Part shown: positions 9,835-17,976 of the stretch, piece by piece
Layout of the letters: each line of letters begins with the position of its first letter
How positions within the stretch are numbered: the first letter of the stretch is position 1
Assembly (NCBI RefSeq): GCF_008368715.1
Contig: NZ_SMRS01000003.1
Span: 124,001 to 188,000 of the forward strand
Length of the DNA: 64,000 nt
Direction of reading: 5' to 3'
DNA from: Nitrincola tapanii
GTDB lineage: Bacteria; Pseudomonadota; Gammaproteobacteria; Pseudomonadales; Balneatricaceae
Translations under genes and position numbers: made by a program
Notes under the pieces: model-generated
Databases searched by the model: none
The model's input: the letters and a program-made list of their open reading frames with translations, nothing else
Told to the model about the DNA's origin: nothing

Positions 9835-9988
9835 TAATGCAAACTATTATCGTTCACAATAGTTTTTTTCTAAATTCCCGATACGTTTCTTTACAGCTCC
9901 AAGCTGTTGACCGCTCATGTACAAATCTTACAAAAGATGAAGTTTCCGCTTGACTCTTAATTAATATTAACGATAATAGTTCGCATTA
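9835..9988. promoter_or_regulatory. hemP regulatory region with two inverted Fur-box-like copies
   Basis: Between cysS and hemP lies a 20-bp sequence in two inverted copies: TAATGCAAACTATTATCGTT at 9835-9854 and AACGATAATAGTTCGCATTA at 9969-9988, matching at 19 of 20 positions when one is reverse-complemented. The second copy contains GATAATAGTTCGCATTATT (9972-9990), which matches the 19-bp Fur consensus at 13 positions. hemP then has a strong AAGGAGG at 9994-10000. Iron/Fur control is inferred from these matches. No gene is seen in the 294-bp gap from 9711 to 10004. Confidence 0.65.
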
Positions 9989-10004
9989 TTGTTAAGGAGG
10001 CGTT

Positions 10005-10199
10005 ATGGGTGACTCACTTATGCCTGAAAAAGCAGGAGCTGTACTGGAGCAAGGATCTCCTTCTTCCGTCGCTACACAAGCGCCGCGTATCAAGAGCGAG
10101 ATCTTGCTTTCAAATCTGGGCCGTTTGGAAATTGAGCATGAAAATGAAATTTACCGATTATCGAGAACTAAAAGCGGGAAATTAATTTTAACCAAATAG
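10005..10199 (+). CDS. hemP: Hemin uptake protein HemP
   Basis: A 64-aa protein whose second half (SEILLSNLGRLEIEH, then EIYRLSRTKSGKLILTK) matches the HemP family, with the typical C-terminal GKLILTK. Family members are small cytoplasmic proteins found beside heme or siderophore receptor genes. The biochemical role is not settled; in some bacteria they are needed for heme use or act as regulators. The ATG at 10005 has AAGGAGG 4 nt upstream; an ATG at 10020 is the alternative. It lies 166 bp before a TonB-dependent receptor and behind Fur-box-like repeats, consistent with iron control. Confidence 0.88.
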   Translation: MGDSLMPEKAGAVLEQGSPSSVATQAPRIKSEILLSNLGRLEIEHENEIYRLSRTKSGKLILTK

Positions 10200-10365
10200 G
10201 TTGTATGATTTTTTGGGCTCCTGACCTGGAGCTGTACTTAATTTAATCCTATAAGTCTTTAGCCAGCCGCCTAACTAGGGTTAACCTAGCTAGGGTCAGC
10301 CAGCCAAAGCAAAACCTCTCTATTCTAGAGGTATTGCTCGACGTCTGATCTGACAGGAGTGGCGA

Positions 10366-12582
10366 ATGTCCCCGTTACGTGTAAAGTTGCTGGTCACAGC
10401 AATAGCCTCTATTTCTACCCTCACCTATGCCGAAGATGCAACACGACTAAATCATCTTGTCGTGAGTGCTTCAGGTTTTGAGCAAAAAATTACTGATGCA
10501 CCTGCGAGTATCTCTGTTGTGACACGTGAAGAGCTGGAGAAGAAAAACTTTTCTAATTTAGCTGAAGCGCTTCGTGATGTTGAGGGGGTGGATGTACTAG
10601 GCAATACGGGTAAAACGGGTGGGCTAAACATCAGTATTCGTGGTATGCCTTCCAATTATACGCTGATTTTGATTGATGGCCGCCGCCAGGGAGCCGCCGG
10701 TAATATCACGCCAAATGGTTTTGGTGAGATGTCGACCAGTTTTATTCCGCCTGTCAGTGCTATTGAGCGTATTGAAGTCATTCGAGGCCCTATGTCAACA
10801 CTCTATGGCTCTGATGCCATCGGTGGTGTTGTGAATATTATTACCCGCAAGGTCGGCAATGAGTGGGCCGGCTCCTTGACCCAGGAGTTCACCTTCCAGG
10901 AAGAAAGCGAGTTTGGTGATAGCCGCAAAACTAGCTTTTATGCAAGTGGACCTCTAATAGAAGACCGTCTGGGACTAACGCTACGAGGCAGCTATTTTGA
11001 TCGTGATGAGTATAACCTTACGGCGCAGGGTGTAGGTGGGCAGCAAATCAAACTTGACGCTCGTGGGCAGAGCAAGGTGGAAGCGGAAATTTACACCTTT
11101 GGTGGTCGGTTGGACCTGCTGGCACATGAAAATCATGATCTATGGTTTGATTTTGATATCTCCAAGCAGACTTATGACAACGGAACTCCCGATAACCGCA
11201 AGTTGAGTAACAACGACACCGCTACTAACTGGCGTGGTTATGATGATGAATTGCGCCATGATCGTGAGCAGTTTGCAATTGGGCATATCAGTCGGGTCGG
11301 TGAGGGTACCTGGGAATCGAGTTGGATGCGTAATCAGACTGAAACCATTGGTCGAACTATTCCAGGTAACCCGAATAATCCGACCAATACCGGTATTCCC
11401 GGTAAAAATGTCAAGGACCCTCGTGAGTTGGAATCCACCAATCTAATTTTTGACACTAAGTACATGCAGCCCTTAGGTGATCGCCACTTCTTTACAGTGG
11501 GCGGCCAGTACTGGAAAGCTGAGATGATCGATGGTGTTGCGCCGAACAAATTTAAACAGGATGATTGGTCGCTGTTTGCCGAGAATGAGTGGTCTGTTAC
11601 CGATGACCTGATGCTAACACTTGGCGCACGTTACAATCATAACGAATTCTTTGGCAGTCATATTACACCGCGCGCCTATGCGGTTTATAGGCTAGATAAC
11701 CACTGGACGCTGAAAGGTGGTGTGAGTACGGGTTATAAAACACCTAATGTCGATGCGCTATATAATGGCATTAATGGTATTACAGCACAGGGCGCGACCG
11801 CGACTGTGGGCAACCCTGGTCTTGATCCGGAAAAAAGCATTAACGGTGAATTAGGCGTCTACTATCAACAGGATAATGGTTTCAGTGCTAATGCGACGCT
11901 GTTCCAGAGTCGTATAAAAGACCGGTTTAGCAGCACGACCCGTTATAACTGTAATTATGATGGCAGTGGCTCCGATCCGATCCAGAACCCTGCGCCAAGT
12001 GATTGTTATAATCTGAGCGGCTTTGCTGGGCAGTCAACGGTTGGCTGGACAGAAAACCTGAATAAAGCCCGCTCAGAGGGGATAGAGCTGGCGGCTAGAA
12101 TTCCACTGGCACCTGACTGGAATCTGTCAGTTAACTACACCTATACCGAAACCGAAATTGAAGATCAAACCGGCCAGGTGGTGGGAGAGCTGAGTGATAC
12201 GCCACGTCATCTTGCGAATGCGCGTTTGAGCTGGCAGGCAACACCTCAGGCAAACCTCTGGCTGAATGCTAGCTATCGTGGTGAAAGCCGTCGTTTTGAT
12301 ACTGCACCAAGCGCTGGGCAAAACAAGGCATTGTATGATGCCGTCGGTGACATTAAAGGTTATGGATTGCTTGATTTAGGGGGTAGCTATCAGCTAACAC
12401 GTAATCTGCGTCTGAGCGGTACGCTTGAAAACCTGTTAAACAAGGATTTTAGAGCCTATAAGGCTTATGAGTATAACGGCGATACCTATTACGCCAGTGA
12501 ATACAGTCATCAAACACAGTCAACCAAAGGAGCCGTTTTAGATGGACGTCGTTTGTGGTTATCCGCAAACTTAAGCTTCTGA
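10366..12582 (+). CDS. TonB-dependent outer-membrane receptor (iron complex type)
   Basis: A 738-aa outer-membrane receptor. A signal peptide of ~22 residues (cleavage near TYA-ED) precedes a TonB-box-like segment (HLVVSAS). The plug domain (~45-155) contains ISIRGMP, LILIDGRRQ, IERIEVIRGPMSTLYGSDAIGGVVNIITRK. The rest is a 22-strand-type barrel with LGARYNHNE, GYKTPNVDALY and ENLLNKDFRAY, ending in Phe (LSANLSF) as outer-membrane proteins do. The plug resembles catecholate siderophore receptors of the FepA/IrgA/CirA type. The substrate cannot be read from the sequence; hemP next door makes heme or a siderophore likely. Energy would come from a TonB/ExbBD complex such as that encoded at 22-24.7 kb. 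Confidence 0.9.
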   Translation: MSPLRVKLLVTAIASISTLTYAEDATRLNHLVVSASGFEQKITDAPASISVVTREELEKKNFSNLAEALRDVEGVDVLGNTGKTGGLNISIRGMPSNYTLILIDGRRQGAAGNITPNGFGEMSTSFIPPVSAIERIEVIRGPMSTLYGSDAIGGVVNIITRKVGNEWAGSLTQEFTFQEESEFGDSRKTSFYASGPLIEDRLGLTLRGSYFDRDEYNLTAQGVGGQQIKLDARGQSKVEAEIYTFGGRLDLLAHENHDLWFDFDISKQTYDNGTPDNRKLSNNDTATNWRGYDDELRHDREQFAIGHISRVGEGTWESSWMRNQTETIGRTIPGNPNNPTNTGIPGKNVKDPRELESTNLIFDTKYMQPLGDRHFFTVGGQYWKAEMIDGVAPNKFKQDDWSLFAENEWSVTDDLMLTLGARYNHNEFFGSHITPRAYAVYRLDNHWTLKGGVSTGYKTPNVDALYNGINGITAQGATATVGNPGLDPEKSINGELGVYYQQDNGFSANATLFQSRIKDRFSSTTRYNCNYDGSGSDPIQNPAPSDCYNLSGFAGQSTVGWTENLNKARSEGIELAARIPLAPDWNLSVNYTYTETEIEDQTGQVVGELSDTPRHLANARLSWQATPQANLWLNASYRGESRRFDTAPSAGQNKALYDAVGDIKGYGLLDLGGSYQLTRNLRLSGTLENLLNKDFRAYKAYEYNGDTYYASEYSHQTQSTKGAVLDGRRLWLSANLSF

Positions 12583-12612
12583 TTTAAACCTTTTCAACAT
12601 TCTTCATCCATT

Positions 12613-12645
12613 GCCGTTGTGGTTTTTCTTCAGCGGCTTTTTTTT
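12613..12645 (+). terminator. Terminator of the TonB-dependent receptor gene
   Basis: A stem of GCCGTTG (12613-12619) with CAGCGGC (12631-12637), including one G-T pair, is followed by eight T residues. Confidence 0.85.
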
Positions 12646-12693
12646 GGAATATATGCGTTGAATACGCGCAGCTTTACATTTATTTACAAAAAT

Positions 12694-12713
12694 GATTTTG
12701 ACAATCATTATCA
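12694..12713. promoter_or_regulatory. Fur box upstream of the PepSY-DUF2271-DUF4198 operon
   Basis: GATTTTGACAATCATTATC (12694-12712) matches the Fur consensus GATAATGATAATCATTATC at 16 of 19 positions. In the 7-1-7 description, TGACAATCATTATCA (12699-12713) has one mismatch. It lies about 40 bp before the ATG at 12754, a position where repressor binding would cover a promoter. Confidence 0.8.
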
Positions 12714-12753
12714 TTTATAAATAATATTATATAAACTTACTTTTTAACGTATC

Positions 12754-13362
12754 ATGAAATATCTTTCAAAAACCCAGCGTTGGATGCGTCCTCTTCATAT
12801 TTATACCTCAATGGGTATGTTATTTGTCATGCTGTTTTTTACCCTAACAGGACTGACATTAAATAATCGTCATTGGCTTCCAGAACCTGATCAACTTTAC
12901 TCTATTGAATCTGAGTTGCCGCTCGTATGGAGCCAAACGCAGTTGTGGCAATCCGATCCTATGCTAGCGGCAAGTCAAGTATGGTTGTGGCTTAAGGATG
13001 AAAATAATATTTCCTCGGGTGAGATCAAGTTTGATTGGAATGAAGATGAAGGGATGTTAACAATCGATATCCGTCGTCCTGGAAGTTACAGTTTGATTGA
13101 GGTTATTCCTGAAGAATCTTATCTATTTATCGAAGAGCAATCTTTTGGTTGGTTGGCCATTTTAAATGATCTACATATGGGGCGTTATAGTGGAGAAATA
13201 TGGAGTGTGTTTATAGATGTGGCGGCCATCATTATGCTTTTATTTACTTTAACAGGAATGTGGTTGGTTTTATTTCATCCTAAAAGACGGCCACGTACGC
13301 TAACATTGGCCGGTATGGGTGCAGCTATTATGTTTATTATATATTGGGGGATTCTATTATGA
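12754..13362 (+). CDS. PepSY-associated transmembrane protein
   Basis: A 202-aa inner-membrane protein with hydrophobic segments at about 18-38, 151-175 and 184-202 and a periplasmic domain of ~110 residues. It resembles PepSY-associated TM proteins. Histidines sit at the ends of the helices: H15 (RPLHIYTSM), H40, H141 (LNDLHMGRY) and H175. Related membrane proteins can use such residues to bind heme and pass electrons, but that is inference here. The gene is preceded by a strong Fur box and overlaps the next gene by 4 bp (ATGA). There is no clear ribosome-binding site at the ATG. The stretch 12.7-13.9 kb looks more AT-rich than its surroundings. Confidence 0.75.
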   Translation: MKYLSKTQRWMRPLHIYTSMGMLFVMLFFTLTGLTLNNRHWLPEPDQLYSIESELPLVWSQTQLWQSDPMLAASQVWLWLKDENNISSGEIKFDWNEDEGMLTIDIRRPGSYSLIEVIPEESYLFIEEQSFGWLAILNDLHMGRYSGEIWSVFIDVAAIIMLLFTLTGMWLVLFHPKRRPRTLTLAGMGAAIMFIIYWGILL

Positions 13363-13868
13363 AGGCGAATTATTTTAAGGCTCTGTGTGCTTTATCTTTA
13401 GCATGTATGTTTCACACACCAGTTTTGCATGCACAATCGAAAACTGAGATAGAGGTAACTTTGCCTTCATTTACAGGCCCTATGGTTTATCGACCTTATG
13501 TTGCTATCTGGATTGAGAATGAGCAGGAAGAGGTCGTCAAAACACTTGAGGTTTGGCGTAAAGAGCCAGATTGGTTGAAAGATATGCGGCGGTGGTGGCG
13601 CAAAGCAGGGCGTTATGATCAAGGTGAGTTGGATGCTGTGACTGGAGCGACTAAACGTCCGGGTCAATATCGTTTGACCTGGGATGGTACGGATCAAAAG
13701 GGTCTTAAGGTTGCGCCTGGATACTATTGGGTAAATGTGGAAGCAGCGCGTGAGCATGGGAATAGAAGTTGGGTAAGAGAGCGTGTGGATACAACGTCTG
13801 CTCAACGATACTTAATTAAGCCTACTGAGGAGTTAGGTGAAATTCTTATTAAAACGGGAGGAAAGTAA
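13359..13868 (+). CDS. DUF2271-type periplasmic protein with ApbE-type flavinylation-like motif
   Basis: A 169-aa exported protein with a signal peptide cleaved near residue 25 (VLHA-QSKTE). The fold resembles DUF2271: an N-terminal strand, YRPYVAIWIENE, then LTWDGTD and GYYWVNVEAAREHG. Residues 92-98 read DAVTGAT, which fits the Dxx(S/T)GA(S/T) motif where ApbE attaches FMN covalently in NqrC/RnfG-like proteins; the last Thr (98) would be the acceptor. The start is translationally coupled to the PepSY gene (ATGA overlap), and a TTG 15 bp upstream is unlikely. With the PepSY membrane partner, a periplasmic redox role is plausible. No apbE gene lies in this window. Confidence 0.75.
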   Translation: MKANYFKALCALSLACMFHTPVLHAQSKTEIEVTLPSFTGPMVYRPYVAIWIENEQEEVVKTLEVWRKEPDWLKDMRRWWRKAGRYDQGELDAVTGATKRPGQYRLTWDGTDQKGLKVAPGYYWVNVEAAREHGNRSWVRERVDTTSAQRYLIKPTEELGEILIKTGGK

Positions 13869-13870
13869 CA

Positions 13871-14692
13871 ATGAAAAAAATCAAAATGTTGGCTTTGGCG
13901 TCGGGGCTTTCTTTAAGCTTGTTGGGTGTGCAAGTGAGCGCGCATCCTATGTGGATGTTACCGAGCGAGTTTAATGTATCAACAGAGGAAGGCCATTGGG
14001 TGACCGTTGATGCAACAGCTTCGCATGGTGTATTTGGTTTTGATAAAGCGATTCCTGTTGATCAGGTTGCGATTTTTCGTCCGGGTGGTGAACGCCAGCG
14101 TATGGGTTCTTATTTTAAAGGGCAAAGACGCAGTGTGTTTGATTTCGAATTGACTGAGCAGGGAACCTATAAGGTTGAGTTAGCGATGTCGCCACGTTAT
14201 ATGACGAGTTATAACATCGGAGGGCGTGATACTCAGCGTCGTGTGATGGGTAATAAGGTTGAAGTCGCTTCACAAATTCCTAAGGAAGCGCGTGAAATTC
14301 AAACGACCATGATGCAGAACATTGCTGCTTTTTATGTCACTCAAAAAGCACCGACACGTGAGGTTTTGGAGTTAAAAGGCCAGGGTTTTGAACTGGATGC
14401 TATTACACATCCAAGCGATTTGGTTGTGGGTGAAGAAGCCGAGCTACGTTTTCTCTTTAACGGTGCGCCGGTCGTAGGTTTGCACGCAGAATGGGTGCCA
14501 GGCGGTACGGCATTTCGCTCTTCACGTCTGCAACAAGATCTCACTACGGATAAGGATGGACGCATTCGCTTTACCCCTGAGCACTCAGGTCCGCATCTCT
14601 TAAGTATTAATATGCGTCAAGAAGGAGATGGTGTTTTAGCGGATCAAGTTGCCGTGAATTATCTACTCAGTGTCGAGGTGGCTCCACAATGA
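13871..14692 (+). CDS. DUF4198-type periplasmic protein
   Basis: A 273-aa exported protein. The signal peptide ends VSA-H, so the mature protein would begin with His25 (HPMWMLPSEF), as in DUF4198/NikM-like metal-uptake accessory proteins. The family's beta-rich layout follows: VTVDATASHGVFGFDKA, a middle region, and a C-terminal Ig-like domain (LRFLFNGAPVVGLHAEW, TDKDGRIRFTPEHSGPHLLSI). It lies 2 bp after the DUF2271 gene and overlaps the next gene by 4 bp. A metal-binding role is inferred from the N-terminal His and the ABC genes downstream. It has no enzyme motif that I recognise. Confidence 0.75.
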   Translation: MKKIKMLALASGLSLSLLGVQVSAHPMWMLPSEFNVSTEEGHWVTVDATASHGVFGFDKAIPVDQVAIFRPGGERQRMGSYFKGQRRSVFDFELTEQGTYKVELAMSPRYMTSYNIGGRDTQRRVMGNKVEVASQIPKEAREIQTTMMQNIAAFYVTQKAPTREVLELKGQGFELDAITHPSDLVVGEEAELRFLFNGAPVVGLHAEWVPGGTAFRSSRLQQDLTTDKDGRIRFTPEHSGPHLLSINMRQEGDGVLADQVAVNYLLSVEVAPQ

Positions 14693-15030
14693 GTCGTCAG
14701 CACTCTTTAAGAGACTACTCAGGGTGCTGCTCAGGCATCTTATTAGGTGCGGTGTTATGTGTCTTTACCACGCAAGTTGCGTGGTCGCACTATCCCTACA
14801 TAGATTGCGAAAAAGCAGTAGACGAGGTGATCTGCCAGGTAGGCTTTAGTGATGGCACGGATGCCGTCGGTGCGGAGGTTGTCATGTTTAGTTACGACGA
14901 AGAGCCTTTGGCACGTGCTACGGCAGATGACTTTTCAAGAGCGACCTTCACTTGGCAGGATCAACCTTTTTATATTCAGTTTGATGCCGGCCATGAAGAT
15001 CCTGCTGAGTATGATTATGCCGAACTCTAA
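14689..15030 (+). CDS. Small exported protein, possible NikL/DUF4198-like Ig domain
   Basis: A 113-aa protein with an N-terminal hydrophobic segment and likely cleavage at AWS-H, which would leave His34 as the mature N-terminus (HYPYIDCEK). The mature part has two Cys (CEKAVDEVIC) and a stretch VGFSDGTDAVGAEVVMFSYDEE that resembles carboxypeptidase-regulatory/NikL-like Ig modules. It ends in an acidic tail. The start overlaps the DUF4198 stop (ATGA), and the end overlaps the next gene. I do not recognise a named family with certainty; a periplasmic metal-handling role is suggested only by context. Confidence 0.65.
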   Translation: MSRQHSLRDYSGCCSGILLGAVLCVFTTQVAWSHYPYIDCEKAVDEVICQVGFSDGTDAVGAEVVMFSYDEEPLARATADDFSRATFTWQDQPFYIQFDAGHEDPAEYDYAEL

Positions 15031-15499
15031 TTCAGTTTTGCATAGCCTTCGTGAAGAGGTGATACCCAATGATGGACGTAGGGAAACCCTTTGGGTTGCC
15101 CTATCCATTCTCGGTATTCTTTTGCTCAGCGTTTTGGGGATTCATTGGCGTCAGGATCCCGGAGAGTCCGCTTCACTCATGCCTGTTTTGTCAACGTTCG
15201 ATCAGCAACGTCTGACGGAGTTAAGTATTGCGCTTGAAGAACTGACTTTTATGATGCCAACGGATACCTATCCGTCCCTTGAAATGATTCAGGCGGCTGG
15301 CATCCCTCCCTTTGATCAGGGCTTGACGTGGCAAGAGTTAAGCCCTGGTTGCTACCACTTGAGTCCTACGAGCACGCATGCGGGATTTGTGTTGGCGCTT
15401 TGGCACAGACAAATTTGGCTGCATCTTCCAGTTTCTTATTCCCTTCACCCTGTTGGTCAGGATTGCCTGCCTCAGGATCATTGGATCAGCACCCGGTAA
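15011..15499 (+). CDS. Single-pass inner-membrane protein, possibly DUF6162
   Basis: A protein of 162 aa with a cytoplasmic N-terminus, one membrane helix (LWVALSILGILLLSVLGIHW) and a periplasmic domain containing ELTFMMPTDTYPSLEMIQAAGIPPFD and a C-terminal WISTR. ATG codons at 15011 and 15017 are both possible; both lie inside the previous gene, which ends at 15030, so translation is coupled. The arrangement recalls DUF6162 genes that I remember beside metal ABC transporters in pseudomonads, but I cannot verify that. It precedes the binding-protein gene by 3 bp. The function is unknown; an accessory subunit of the adjacent transporter is a reasonable guess. Confidence 0.6.
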   Translation: MIMPNSNSVLHSLREEVIPNDGRRETLWVALSILGILLLSVLGIHWRQDPGESASLMPVLSTFDQQRLTELSIALEELTFMMPTDTYPSLEMIQAAGIPPFDQGLTWQELSPGCYHLSPTSTHAGFVLALWHRQIWLHLPVSYSLHPVGQDCLPQDHWISTR

Positions 15500-15502
15500 G
15501 TT

Positions 15503-16384
15503 ATGAGAACTCTGATTTTTTTATGGATAATGGCTGTGCTACCCAACCTAGCCCAGGCAAAACGTTTAACCGTCGGGATCACTTTGCATCCTTATTACAG
15601 TTATGTTCAGCAAGTAGTGGGGGATAGTGCCGATATTTTGCCCTTGATCGAAAGTGGCTTTAATCCTCACAACTATGAATTGCAACCTGCTGATATCCAG
15701 CGCCTCATGCGTATGGATGCCATTGTGCTGAACGCTATAGGGCATGATGAGTTTGCTGTACAGGCTTTGCGTCAGTTGGAGTTGCCACATCTTGTACAGA
15801 TTCACGCCAATGCTGATGTGCCTTTGCTCAACTATGGACAGGGCCAAACGAGTTTTAATCCGCATACTTTTGTCTCAATTGATGCGGCGATTCGTCAGAT
15901 TTACACCATTGCTCGTGAATTGGGTCAATTGGTGCCTGAGCAAGCTTCTGTATTTCAGGCGAATGCTCTGAATTATGCGCGTGAACTCCGCGCGCTGAAA
16001 CATCGTTACCGCTCTCAGCTTCAAGCCTTGGATCTCTCACAGGTCAGGATCGCTAGTACACATAATGCCTATGGTTATTTGCTGCAAGAGTTTGGAATCG
16101 GTATCGACACCGTTATTGAGCCTGCACATGGAGTAGAACCCAGTGCTAGTCAATTACAAGCCACTATTGACCGGATTAAGGCGGCAAAAATCCAAGTGCT
16201 GTTTACCGAACTGGATATGGATAATCGTTATATTCGTGTGATCGAGGAAGCAACCGGCGTTAAGCTGTATCATTTCTCGCACATGACACATGGTGAATAT
16301 GATGCAGATTTAGTTATGCGAGATATGGAGCATAATTTAAAAACGCTCGTGCAAGCATTGCATTTGGCCGTGGGAGGCTCCTGA
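15503..16384 (+). CDS. Metal ABC transporter substrate-binding protein (ZnuA/TroA-like)
   Basis: A 293-aa periplasmic cluster A-I binding protein with a signal peptide cleaved near residue 19 (AQA-KRLTV). The likely metal ligands are H56 (FNPHNYEL), H121 (NPHTFVSI), H187 (STHNAYGY) and an acidic residue in FTELDMD (236-240), so all four ligand positions are filled. The His-rich flexible loop of dedicated zinc proteins such as ZnuA is absent. The metal could be zinc, manganese or iron. It is followed by its ATPase with a 1-bp overlap and by the permease, giving a complete importer. The upstream Fur box suggests iron control of the operon. Confidence 0.87.
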   Translation: MRTLIFLWIMAVLPNLAQAKRLTVGITLHPYYSYVQQVVGDSADILPLIESGFNPHNYELQPADIQRLMRMDAIVLNAIGHDEFAVQALRQLELPHLVQIHANADVPLLNYGQGQTSFNPHTFVSIDAAIRQIYTIARELGQLVPEQASVFQANALNYARELRALKHRYRSQLQALDLSQVRIASTHNAYGYLLQEFGIGIDTVIEPAHGVEPSASQLQATIDRIKAAKIQVLFTELDMDNRYIRVIEEATGVKLYHFSHMTHGEYDADLVMRDMEHNLKTLVQALHLAVGGS

Positions 16385-17094
16385 TGTCGGTGAGTCTTGA
16401 GGTACAGAAGCTGCGCTTGGCATTAAATCGTGTCGAACTGATTGCGCCAATGGATGCCTGGTTTGCACCTGGACAGATGCATGTCTTGATGGGCCCTAAT
16501 GGCGCAGGTAAATCCTCTTTACTAAAGTGCTTGTTAGGCTTGCTGCCTTTTCAAGGGAAGATATATCGCCACTGGCAAGCAGGGGCGCCTCGAACTACGG
16601 CCTACGTTCCTCAGCAGATTGCTTTTGAGGCGACTTTGCCGCTCACCATTCAAGAGTATTTGCTTATGCAGATGAGCTCACGTCCTTTTTTTCTGCGTCC
16701 ATCTGCATCCATGCTCACCCTTGTTGAGCAGCTGCTCGAACGTGTGGGACTTGAAGGGAAAGCGCAACTACGTCTTGGGCAGCTATCTGGAGGGGAGCGG
16801 CAACGCTTGCTTTTTGCACAAGCTTTGCGACGTCCTTGTGCTCTTTGGTGTTTGGATGAGCCTATGACGGGTTTGGATGAGCTAGGACAGGCACATTTTA
16901 CTCAGTTACTACAGGAGCTTAGAGACGCAGGTCATACACTCATCGTGATTCATCATGATCAGCAATGGATTCATACCTATGCCGATCAAGTTTGGGAGAT
17001 CGCCGGTGGATTAGTCGGACATAGCGTGCTGCGTCCAGCACTCAAACCCTGTGTGCCTGAGCGCTTGAACGTTATGCAAAGAGTTGGAGGCTAG
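16384..17094 (+). CDS. Metal ABC transporter ATP-binding protein (ZnuC-like)
   Basis: A 236-aa cytoplasmic ATPase subunit. Walker A is GPNGAGKSS, followed by a Q-loop (YVPQQIAFE), the signature LSGGERQRLLFAQAL, Walker B LWCLDEPMTGLD, and the switch His in VIHHD. All catalytic positions are intact. It overlaps the binding-protein stop by 1 bp and is followed 3 bp later by the permease. It energises import through the adjacent membrane subunit. The length is that of a single-domain metal-uptake ATPase. Confidence 0.9.
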   Translation: MSVSLEVQKLRLALNRVELIAPMDAWFAPGQMHVLMGPNGAGKSSLLKCLLGLLPFQGKIYRHWQAGAPRTTAYVPQQIAFEATLPLTIQEYLLMQMSSRPFFLRPSASMLTLVEQLLERVGLEGKAQLRLGQLSGGERQRLLFAQALRRPCALWCLDEPMTGLDELGQAHFTQLLQELRDAGHTLIVIHHDQQWIHTYADQVWEIAGGLVGHSVLRPALKPCVPERLNVMQRVGG

Positions 17095-17097
17095 GGC

Positions 17098-17976
17098 ATG
17101 GAGTGGATTCGCAGCTGGGTATTCTATGCCCACGAATTAGGTTATCTGCCTGATATGTTTCAATACGCCTTCCTGACGAATGCTTTGGTTTCGGCGCTAT
17201 TAATTGGCCCTCTTTTAGGTGTGCTGGGCCCATTAGTCGTGGTGAAGCGGTTGGCATTTTTTTCTGAAGCAGTGGGGCATGGCGCTTTAACCGGTGTCGC
17301 CTTGGGAATCTTGCTTGGTGAGCCTGCGACAGAGCCTTTTGTGACTTTGTTTGCTTTCTGTGTGATTTTTGCTCTTTTGTTGCATTGGATCAAAAGTCGG
17401 ACATCCGTGCCCTATGATGCGCTAGTCGGCGTGTTTTTATCCTTTGCTATTGCCTTAGGTGCCGCTTTGATTTTGTTTGTCGCCAAACGTGTCAATGTCC
17501 ATATCTTGGAAAATGTACTTTTTGGTTCGATTTTAACGGTACGTGACTTAGATATCTGGGTATTGCTCGGCATTGCTGCAATTTTAACACTCCTGCTTGG
17601 ATTCAAAGGAAATCGTGCAACCTTGTCTAGCTTGTCACCTGAGCTGGCAATGACACAAGGCATCGCGGTACGTCTCTATGACTATATTTTTGTCCTCATT
17701 ATCGCGTTAGTGACGGTGGCTTCGGTCAAGGTTGTGGGTGCGATTTTGGTGGGGGCTTTATTGCTCATCCCCGCGACTGCCGCGCGTTTGATGAGTCGCA
17801 ATGCCCGTGAGTTTGTGTTGTATTCTGTGCTGATCTCAACGTTAAGTTGTGTCTTCGGCATTCTTTTACCTATGGCTGGGGCTTTGCCCATTCCTTCGGG
17901 AGCTGCCATTGTCATGCTCGCTTCCGCTAGTTTTATTTTTGCTTTAGCGATTCGGCGCTGGAGAGCCATATTATGA
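17098..17976 (+). CDS. Metal ABC transporter permease (ZnuB/ABC-3 family)
   Basis: A 292-aa inner-membrane protein with about eight hydrophobic helices, typical of the ABC-3 permease family. Conserved segments include LLGVLGPLVVVKRLAFFSEAVGHGALTGVALG, SRTSVPYDALVGVFLSFAIALG and the family C-terminal VKVVGAILVGALLLIPAATA-like run. It would form the homodimeric channel with the ATPase upstream. Its stop overlaps the start of a second binding-protein-like gene by 4 bp (ATGA), so that protein is made with the transporter. Confidence 0.9.
   Translation: MEWIRSWVFYAHELGYLPDMFQYAFLTNALVSALLIGPLLGVLGPLVVVKRLAFFSEAVGHGALTGVALGILLGEPATEPFVTLFAFCVIFALLLHWIKSRTSVPYDALVGVFLSFAIALGAALILFVAKRVNVHILENVLFGSILTVRDLDIWVLLGIAAILTLLLGFKGNRATLSSLSPELAMTQGIAVRLYDYIFVLIIALVTVASVKVVGAILVGALLLIPATAARLMSRNAREFVLYSVLISTLSCVFGILLPMAGALPIPSGAAIVMLASASFIFALAIRRWRAIL

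Noticed and set aside
10275-10289. CTAGGGTTAACCTAG before the TonB receptor as an operator
   Set aside because: It is palindromic only if one base is skipped, and no known regulator site was recognised.
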